Assembly: GCA_004794655.1 (NCBI GenBank)
Contig: SMMW01000618.1
Location: forward strand, 1,612,001 to 1,676,000
Direction: 5' to 3'
Source of the DNA: Marisa cornuarietis
Taxonomy: Eukaryota > Mollusca > Gastropoda > Architaenioglossa > Ampullariidae
Length of the DNA stretch: 64,000 bases
Part shown: positions 56,455 through 64,000 of the stretch, piece after piece
Layout: each line of letters begins with the position of its first letter
Position numbering within the stretch: position 1 is the stretch's first letter
Program-made: the position numbers and the translations under genes
The notes under the pieces: generated by a model
Databases searched by the model: none
Told to the model about the DNA's origin: nothing
What the model saw: the letters and a program-made list of their open reading frames with translations, nothing else

Positions 56455-58422
56455 GGATAACACTAAATCTCAGTCCGGGATAGATTTCTCCATACAATTA
56501 ATTTAATTTTAAATTTAATTCCTATTTTTCTGCACCGACTTCAATACAGCAGTGGTCAGCTGATCTTGCTTCGTGCATCATTTCCCACAGCCTCACGGCC
56601 TCTAACAAACTCATGTACGGGAGTCCTCCACCCTTTCTGATGTTATATGGATTTGTCCAGGACCCAGCCTGAATGACAGTGAAAGATGCTACAGAAGATA
56701 AACCAGTCCCTCCCCACCTGAAATGCCAGACGCCGAGAGAAGAGAAGAGCAAGCACTCGCTACTTTTCTCCTCCATGTCCCTGTGTGGCACACACCTACC
56801 CGTTAGACAGAAGACAGATAATTCCACTAATGTTAATTCCCTTCCACAGTACTGAGTGAATTATTTGATTTCTCCTTGCCTCCATAATGAAATTGAAAAA
56901 ATGTATTGTATCGACAAACCGAAAGGTCTATTTTGCTGTTATCTCCTGTCGTAATTCTCTATACTGTGTGTAGTTGAGCTCCATTTGAAAAGTCGCTTAA
57001 CCTGTAGAAGATCTCCCTCTCTCTATCTCTCTATTCTTTTGTCTGCCTGCTTCTATCACCCTTGTGTGTCATCTTGTCCGACCGCATCTTTTCTAGAAAT
57101 ATTGAATCAGTCGACGATGTCGTAAATGGTCCGAAGAAAAGCAAATTGATAAGTATTTGTACGCTTTGTTCAATTAAAGTATACATTTACATTTTCGTCT
57201 TTAGGTCTAAAATTTTCACGTTCTTTTGTTAACGAAGAGTAAAAGAAAACTACATTTGAGGATTCTACAACTGGTTTGGGAGAGCGGCCTAGTAATGTAC
57301 TAACAATAAGTGTCGTACACACATAAGTACAGACACAGTATTCCGTTCATTAGTAAATATTTCGTGGATCTTTTCAGAAGGGACACGAGCATTGCCCAAG
57401 AACATGACCAGTTCAATCAACCCTACTATAAAGGAAAATGGCAGTGCCACTCGGGCTACCTACCCCCCGATGGTCTGTAGAGGACAGCGGGGATAGTCGT
57501 ACGTGGCTTACCACTGTTACCACTGACGAACCCCTCCTGGTATCAGTTCTCGTCTGCCTCTGCCTTTCATCAATGGTTTAAATGCAGTGAACGACAGCGG
57601 TGATGACGAGAATGACCGATGGTTGTCTCCCGCGGTCGACAAGAAGTTGGACCGGTGGTAAAATTTAGTTCGCCAGCCAGTGCGTTGCATCGGTTGCTGC
57701 CGTTCAGGAACGACAGTGATGGTGATGCGGTTGACCGGTTTCAGTGAACTGCACTTTTTCTTTGCTTGTCGTCTGGGAAAAGCGACAATGCTTTTAAGCA
57801 ATATACTTTGCTTCCTTCCACAAACCAGGCTACAAGTACCAGCATGTAGTGATCTAAAGTTCTGGAAGAATGGGCCTCCCTCCTTAAGACCTGCTGCTTA
57901 CCTCTGTTAAACGACGTAGGGGCCGTTGTCTCTGCTGGAGTATGAGGAAATGCGCCTAATATGTTGTTGTTGTTGCTGCTGCTGCTGTCGATTTTGAAAG
58001 GGAAAGTGTTTTAACCTCACGGTGTTTCCGCACTGTGGGGGATGGGGATTTAGGGGGGGGAACGTGAGTATTGGGGAGGTGGGCAAGGTAGGGAAGGATT
58101 GGGGAGGTGTGGGGGGAGGATCGCTAATGCGCCAAATACTAATCTACCCTAAGCTGCCTAATCACGTGACCCCCACAGACAATGGTGGCACTACCTAGAC
58201 GCTATGGAGATTTTCGTTAGTTAACGCTTCGCTTCGCGCTCTCCGTCTAAACTTTAACAAGTTGGTTAAACTCGGCTACTGGTCCAGGTGGCCACAGCGC
58301 GTTGGAAAATAAGGACCCTCGCTGGGCAGTCTATTTTTATCATAAAACTCTCCGATCCCCTGGACCAAGGAGACTGGAGATAAAGATGAGCGTAGATCAA
58401 GGCGAGGGCAGAAAGATAGTTA
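56455..58422. repeat. Segmental duplication, copy 2 (pairs with 32049-34168 and 35325-35450)
   Basis: The sequence runs parallel to copy 1 but lacks its Harbinger element, so CTGGTCCAGGTGGCC near 58280 is continuous. The 101-codon minus-strand frame at 56522-56827 is truncated by a short deletion in copy 1 and has no known domain. A mixed (TTG/CTG)n run lies at 57962-57988. Confidence 0.85.
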
Positions 58423-58427
58423 CGCCC

Positions 58428-59313
58428 TGTCATGGATCGACCAGTGACAGTAAAGAATGTCAGAAATGGAGCTAGCTCCCTTGTTCGTTTTGTGCAGCAG
58501 GATTAGTGGCCCTTCGGGGTACGCTTGGTTTTTGGTTGAGAAAACGTGACGTAAAATGAAGTATGACGTGGGGTGTCGTCTGGAAGAGGGGAGAAGTTTC
58601 TAGAGAGAAAAAAGATCGTTTGGGTGGAATGTACCGGTGTGTGTGAGTTTTGGAGAAAAGAAGTGGAGGTCGGCGTTTGGAGTATTGCTTGGAGTTTATA
58701 GGCCAAGTGTTTCGCCAGTTGCTGTGTGCCTACTGGTGGATTCAGATAACTGGAGTATCGCTGTGTGTTTGAAAAGATTTGCCAGTTGCTGTGTATCTGC
58801 CGGTGGATTCTGTATTGGGAGTAATTGCTGTGCTTTGGGAGATTTGCAGTGGTGTGCATTTCTGTATAGTTTCAAGGAGCATTACAGGTAAGTGTACATC
58901 TGAGGGTGCGTGTGTTTTACAAACTCATTTACGTTCTGAGAAACTGTTGATGAACACTGGAAGAAAATTAAACTAATATAGAGAAGAGACGGTTAGCGAC
59001 GATTGATTGGAAGGTTGAAAGACATCTACGTTGTTGAAAGGATATTCCTGCTCGCTTGTTCACATATATTGACTGGAGATATTTAAAATATTAGAAGGGT
59101 TTATGTAGTCATTAATAAGCTGCGAGATATGTTGATGTAGAATTTATTTGTAATTCGTTGAGTGTGGGAAACTATTTGGAATTTTTGAATTATAGAGATA
59201 TAGGAACCCACGTGCAGGTCTTAGTACATTGTTGTGTGAAAGAACACGTGAAGAACGCTGAGGTCAGTGTGTGTTGTAGGTGACCCGTCCACACGTCCAG
59301 TGCGTTCTTGACA
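58428..59313. mobile_element. Probable solo LTR, 886 bp
   Basis: The insert starts TGTCATGG and ends TTCTTGACA. Flanks are CGCCC (58423-58427) and CACCC (59314-59318), a 5-bp duplication with one mismatch. Copy 1 of the segmental duplication reads from GGCGAGGGCAGAAAGTTAC directly into GTACCCATTCTCTC (35433-35475), so about 0.9 kb is extra here. A strong splice-donor-like CAGGTAAGTG lies at 58886. No retrotransposon protein is encoded; the 118-codon minus-strand frame at 58503-58859 has no domain. Confidence 0.6.
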
Positions 59314-59318
59314 CACCC

Positions 59319-60287
59319 CCAGTACCCATTCTCTCTCCCTCTCTTTCTCTCTCGAGTTACTGACCAAGAATTCACTCTCACCGTCTTGCTATTCACCTCG
59401 GATGCTTTGTTATGGCCTAGATACGACTAGATCGTGACAATATGTATAGTCACAGCCCAATGGTATCACCAACGCCGCGCTAAAGTCAAGACGACAATAA
59501 GGCTGCTAGAGGTCGATTCCAGCTGAGTGATAATGAAACAAGAAACTAACGAGATGCAGTCGAGTTTTATCGGCTTATCTGAAGTACTGCAAAATAATTG
59601 GATAAAAAAAATTTTCTTATACTTTCCTACAGTTCAGTTCTTATATTATGCGTTTACTAGCAAAAATATTTTATGAAAACAATTTACAATAAATAAATTA
59701 TAATATTTAATAATAAATTATTATACAAAAATATAAAATAAATACTTATTAATTGTAAAAAATATAATAAATAATAACAATACTATTTTAAATCATCGTT
59801 ATCCTTATTTGCATTAGTATAACATTTGTACTTGTGATTAAGATATATAAAAGTACGCAGGAGTAAAAAGAAAAAATCAACAGCACACAGATTCGATTAT
59901 GTGATGCAAAGTACCCGGTGAAATAAAGGTAAATTGATAGACCAGTATAAAAAAGTATTTTCCTGCTCATTTGTTTTCAGCTCTAAGTCTTTTTAAGACA
60001 GGTAAAGGAATTCGCCATTTTAAACATGTAATCACACATTTTCAAACTATTTCAATGGGTTGCTAGGTTCTTCCTTCTGAGTTGAGGCAAATTTTAAGGT
60101 GTTAAAATGGAGATGCAATATTTACTGTTTTATTTATGTTATGTTTAATAAATAGCAGAAGAAAGCAGTGCCCACAACTAATAGTTATTTCACACCATAG
60201 ACGAAAGACATCGTCTTGTGATATACATTGAGGCTGATTTGTTACAGGGATCAACACTTGTCTCAGCCACTTCAGTCAGTCTACAGT

Positions 60288-60375
<88 letters not shown>

Positions 60376-60724
60376 TGTCAAATCTCCCGTAGAAATCTAT
60401 TTCTCTTAAGTTATAAATTTCTGGAAGAAAACAGTTTGTACCCTGATATAAGTCTCATGTAGCAAAAAATTGATATCCAGTTCTCTAATCGTACCGACAT
60501 CAGCTAACTGTCGCAAACTTTTCTCCTTACTTGTGCAGTGATTAGTACTAAGCCGTCAGTTCACGTGAATTCTCGAGGACTGCTCTATTCTTTTCTTCAC
60601 ATTTTCGGATTTCATCAATCAACGTTTATCACCGTTCATCCCAGTTGTTCGAAATTGTATTAACCGATGGACCAGTTTCAAGCAAGCGTAGTTTGAAAGT
60701 TCTTTCGGTTTGCTACTGCAAACA
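59319..60724. repeat. Receptor 5' flank in the segmental duplication, copy 2
   Basis: It parallels 35475-36825 and, more distantly, 27600-28890. It includes the AT-rich stretch at 59650-59800 and the conserved start-proximal TTGCTACTGCAAACAATGAC. No other gene was seen. Confidence 0.85.
60291..60372. repeat. (CAT)n expansion, about 27 units, upstream of the third receptor
   Basis: It lies about 350 bp before the receptor ATG. The same position in copy 1 (36475-36485) has only CATCCTCATCC. Minus-strand poly-Asp and plus-strand poly-Ser frames are artefacts of the repeat. Confidence 0.97.
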
Positions 60725-61741
60725 ATGACAACCTTTGTGAATGTGGCATCACCCGGGGGGACGACAGGGATTACACAATATAATAACACAGAACTCGACA
60801 CTCACACGTTGCTGACTTTTGCGTTAGAGGTCTTCCTTCCGTTACTGATATGTCTTATAGGTATCCCAGCAAATGTCATCAACTGTCTGGTGTTCTGGAG
60901 TCAGAGTCTACGCGATCGAATGAACTTCTGCCTCTTCTCACTGGCACTAGTGGACTGCGTCTACCTTAGTGTAATTTTTACGGTGCATCCGTTGACCTGT
61001 TTTATTGAGTGGAGAAACGAGTGGATCTTTAGGAATTTCTACAAACAGGTGTTTATGTCCTTGGCAGGAATCACATATGGCCTTCGAATAACATCCTCCT
61101 TCATCACCATGGTGATCGCGGTGGAACGCTGTGTCTGTGTAATGTTTCCTCTTCGAGCTTCAATTTTCATAAGCACAGGGGCCATGGGCTCTCTGATTGG
61201 TTTAACTTTCCTAGGTTTTCAGCTTTGTTACGTGGTTTTCCCCCTGTCATATTACGGTGATGTGACTATCATTAATGGAAAGAGGAGCAGAGTAATTTTA
61301 CAGAGCAAATTTTTTCAGGACAATAAAATGTTTGTTGTCATTTTTACAAACAATTTGTTGGGATTTGCATTTCCCATTTCCATATTTATAACTGTTACGA
61401 TGGCAACTGCGATCACTGTAATTAAGCTAAAAGGTGCATACAGATGGCGCCAAAAGTCGAGTTCTGTTGACAGCGAGAGTTCCAGACGTGAGAGGGCGCT
61501 GACGGTGATGTTAGTAATAGTGGCCTGCGTCTACATCGGAACCATGCTGCCATTTGTTGCTCGGGAAACATTTCTCTTGGCTTATAAGGGTACCGATCTT
61601 TTTAGTCTTTCTCAAAGCTTTCTGTTCCTTGCTTTGACTGGATTTGCGAATGTACTTACAGGAATTAATTGCTGCGTTCCATGCTTTATATATTTTTGTC
61701 GTTTCTTCTCGTTTCAGGAAACATTTCAAAAAACTTTTTAG
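60725..61741 (+). CDS. Class A seven-transmembrane receptor with frameshifted tail
   Basis: A single-exon frame of 338 codons, close paralogue of the receptor at 36826. It has N50 in GIPANVINC, D77 in LALVD, E134-R135-C136, FAFPISIF, TMLPF and P-C-F-I-Y (319-323), with loop 3 YKGTDLFSLSQ. A sequon is at N20; the N6 sequon of the paralogues is lost (NVA). After FIYFC one extra T turns the usual RSSRFRKHFQ tail into RFFSFQETFQKTF, removing most of the basic charge normally found just inside the membrane. The ATG at 60725 was preferred to an in-frame TTG at 60710 and aligns with the other genes. Ligand and coupling are unknown. AATAAA follows at 61785. Confidence 0.9.
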   Translation: MTTFVNVASPGGTTGITQYNNTELDTHTLLTFALEVFLPLLICLIGIPANVINCLVFWSQSLRDRMNFCLFSLALVDCVYLSVIFTVHPLTCFIEWRNEWIFRNFYKQVFMSLAGITYGLRITSSFITMVIAVERCVCVMFPLRASIFISTGAMGSLIGLTFLGFQLCYVVFPLSYYGDVTIINGKRSRVILQSKFFQDNKMFVVIFTNNLLGFAFPISIFITVTMATAITVIKLKGAYRWRQKSSSVDSESSRRERALTVMLVIVACVYIGTMLPFVARETFLLAYKGTDLFSLSQSFLFLALTGFANVLTGINCCVPCFIYFCRFFSFQETFQKTF

Positions 61742-61784
61742 ACACCATGTTATTAAGAATATAGCGTCAATATCTTTAGTAAAA

Positions 61785-61790
61785 AATAAA
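61785..61790 (+). promoter_or_regulatory. AATAAA poly(A) signal after the third receptor
   Basis: It lies 44 bp after the stop and is conserved with 37884-37889 after the second receptor. Confidence 0.45.
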
Positions 61791-64000
61791 TGTTAAAACA
61801 CCGTTGGGTGATATTTCCTTAAAATCCTTTAAAGAGCTTAGCACTGCCTCCTTCAGTTATTTTTAGTGTCAGTCTATATCTGTGAACTGCAGGCTTAAAT
61901 GAAGATCAAAAAGATATACAAGCTACGACAGGAAATGAATTACCAGGATATGCAACTCTGTAATTAGTCTTTATACTTAACGCGTTCTCAGTCAGATGAT
62001 AGGAAAACAACTAATTTATTAGCGAATACCTTGTATTCGAGTCTCACTGGACTGATGTGGTATACGGTGCGCTGTGAGACCCAGTCTTTCTACTATCATT
62101 TGTTTTCTGACAGTTTTTTTCATCTTTAACGACTCTCTTTAACTTTGTTGAAGGTGGCATATCTTCACACGAGAAACGCCAAGTGACAAAGTGCCTTGAT
62201 GTGATACATGAGAATGTATCTGTGATATGAAAACATATGAAATCTGTCTGAAATCAGCGAAAACCCGTATTCTTTGATGACTGCACCTGTGATACTTGTT
62301 CTATCGGTATAACTAAACTTTGCGGACAGCTTTTTTGTTCGGTGTCTTAGAACATATCCTTTAATCATTACGTTATATAAACATCAGTTTAAGGAATCCT
62401 TTTGAGGTTAGACACACTCTTAGAAACCATTACTGAACGCGTTAACACTTCCTCGGACATAACCACGAGTCTGAAGCAAAACATCAAATCGCGGACAAGT
62501 GCAGGCCTAGGATATTGTCATTCATATTGCTCTCATACAAATGGACTTCATGGTATTATCAGGTAAGGTACCAGACATAAGGAAACATAAAGTTCACAGC
62601 CCTGACCCATTTGCATTTCTTATTTGCTTACCAAGTGTCCAGTGACCAGATTTATTATTAATTTATATTTAATAGCAATATGGATTACTAAACGCATTGC
62701 TCAACATGCGTGTATCTCTCATCAGAGTCGGCTATGAGGTTATTACTGTTGATGACAGTGTATAACTGTTAGTGAAGAAGTAAAATGTCATTAAGGAAAA
62801 TACATTTAAAACAGCGTATTGTCTACACGAGCGGAAAAGAATAGCAAAAAACAGTAATAGATGCCTTTGTAAAGAAGATACGGTATTAAACAGTTGTAAC
62901 CTCAGTATTTAGACAGTTCTTTCCATGATAACTGAATATTCATATGTGTTGATAGTTTAGGTTTTTATAGGAGCTGACTGGTATTGGTCAGATAACCTTG
63001 CCCTATATTCCAATAAGAATACTCAAAACCAGATAGCAAAAAGAAACAAAACTAGTTGCACAACACATTTCGAATCTGATGCACAGTAAGTTCTTAAACG
63101 TATTTAGTTTAACAACTTTATAGAAAGGTCACAAACGCAGTATACAAAACAATTTTTAGAATTTTTAAATAAAATCACTTTACATCAGATAAAAAATTAA
63201 ACGGATATTTGCTACCATCAACAGTTACTAGCGTAAAAACGACTCCTCCCATTAAAAGTGAGCCAAAGGATAATTTTCTTTTGCATGGTGGGAAGAAACT
63301 TACTGACTTTGTTTACTCAGAAAGCTCAGCAATACCATAGCAAATAAAATTGCATAGATGGTCAGTGTGGCTTTACTGTATGAACGGTATCCCCACGCGA
63401 CTCGACAGGCCAACTCGAAGAGTATCATAAGATAATTACTACGATGAGACGAATTGACCACTGCCTAGAAAGTACATTTTAAAAACAAAAATACCACGCT
63501 ACATGACTGTTTAGGTTTGGCATGTTAAACATAATAAATGTTGATCGATTAACATTTAATCCAAACTTCACTTTCTTCTTTAAATTGCGAATTTGATAAG
63601 TGCTTTTATTGGAAGTAATTCTCGTTCTTAATAATTCTAACTTGATTGATCTGCTACAATCAAAATCACTGAAGAAATTTGTTGCCGTTTCACTTCATCA
63701 TAACTTTTTTCTTTGCTCGTAGGCGCGTCAAGTTTTTGTTTCTGAAATTGATTCCGATAACTACAGTCATTTTAAAACTTTTTCCAGCGTTAAACAGATC
63801 TGAGTGCTTTTATAACATAGAAAAGAAAATCTAGCACAAAACATTCATGAAACAAATGTAAAACCCTGGTAAACACTTTAGAAGCAACTTCCTAAGATCA
63901 GTTAAAGATTTGCTTCTACAAAATGTTTTAAAGACTCTAGAGGCTCAGAAACGTTATTTAAAGATCGCGTTAAATGCCAACCCGAGCTCTCAGCAAAGAT
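61791..64000. other. Receptor 3' flank, no gene
   Basis: 61742-62600 pairs with 37880-38700. 63150-64000 resembles 53800-54700 and, more weakly, 7540-8110. Frames such as 62165-62368 on the minus strand are short and without motifs. Confidence 0.6.

Noticed and set aside
60190..60409. Poly-aspartate and poly-serine proteins
   Set aside because: Pure translations of the (CAT)n tract, absent from the sister copy.
28895..61741. A regular 8-kb spacing of receptor loci as a structural signal
   Set aside because: The intervals include unrelated insertions (a 5.66-kb LINE, a 1.15-kb Harbinger element), so near-equal spacing is probably chance.

Overview
The window is animal nuclear DNA. Single-exon class A (rhodopsin-like) seven-transmembrane receptor genes sit in an AT-rich, heavily duplicated, transposon-filled background with many long microsatellites. 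No prokaryotic operon, CRISPR or phage signal is present, and no rRNA or tRNA gene was recognised. The receptor family and the mix of transposons (RTE-like, CR1/L2-group and Tx1/L1-like LINEs, hAT, Harbinger, FLYWCH/MULE, a THAP-encoding element, solo LTRs) suggest a lophotrochozoan, most likely a gastropod mollusc. That assignment is inference and no species is claimed. Receptor starts were set at ATG, because some longer open frames begin at TTG or GTG.

Layout. (1) 1-26 kb holds no intact host gene. Two arms of one inverted duplication lie at about 1-6085 (left) and 20455-25985 (right, opposite orientation). The left arm carries a hAT-like element (713-3646, 8-bp target duplication, empty site visible in the right arm) that itself contains a rearranged RTE-like LINE. 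The right arm carries another RTE-like LINE (20855-23132) with a (GATT)n tail. Between the arms are a MULE transposase remnant, a receptor pseudogene split by a solo LTR (8789-9149), CR1/L2-group LINE pieces (one with a six-fold in-frame 39-bp repeat), a FLYWCH finger remnant, a near full-length CR1/L2-group LINE (14220-17260) and P-loop NTPase gene debris. (2) 26-64 kb is the receptor array. Three full-length receptors lie on the + strand at 28895-29908, 36826-37878 and 60725-61741, with broken pieces at 31658, 45728 and 53399, all within duplicated flanks. A segment of about 6 kb (32049-38700) is repeated at 56455-62600. The first copy alone has a Harbinger element (34172-35321) and the second alone has a probable solo LTR (58428-59313), so each copy gives the empty site for the other's insertion. 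A 5.66-kb Tx1/L1-like LINE (47301-52957) splits a third duplicated flank. (3) Two other elements stand out: a 1.14-kb THAP-encoding element with terminal inverted repeats (39431-40567) and a fold-back-like structure with arms of a 15-bp tandem repeat (45073-45724) next to a receptor fragment.

Only the three receptors look like live host genes. They resemble the lineage-specific candidate chemoreceptors described in gastropods such as Aplysia, but ligand, expression and function cannot be read from sequence. They share motif changes: E-R-C for DRY, P-C-x-x-Y for NPxxY, and no extracellular loop 2 cysteine. Two of the three have cytoplasmic tails altered by single-base shifts. All other coding similarity in the window is transposon or pseudogene. 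Similarities between duplicated segments were judged by eye, so their boundaries are approximate unless a target duplication is given.
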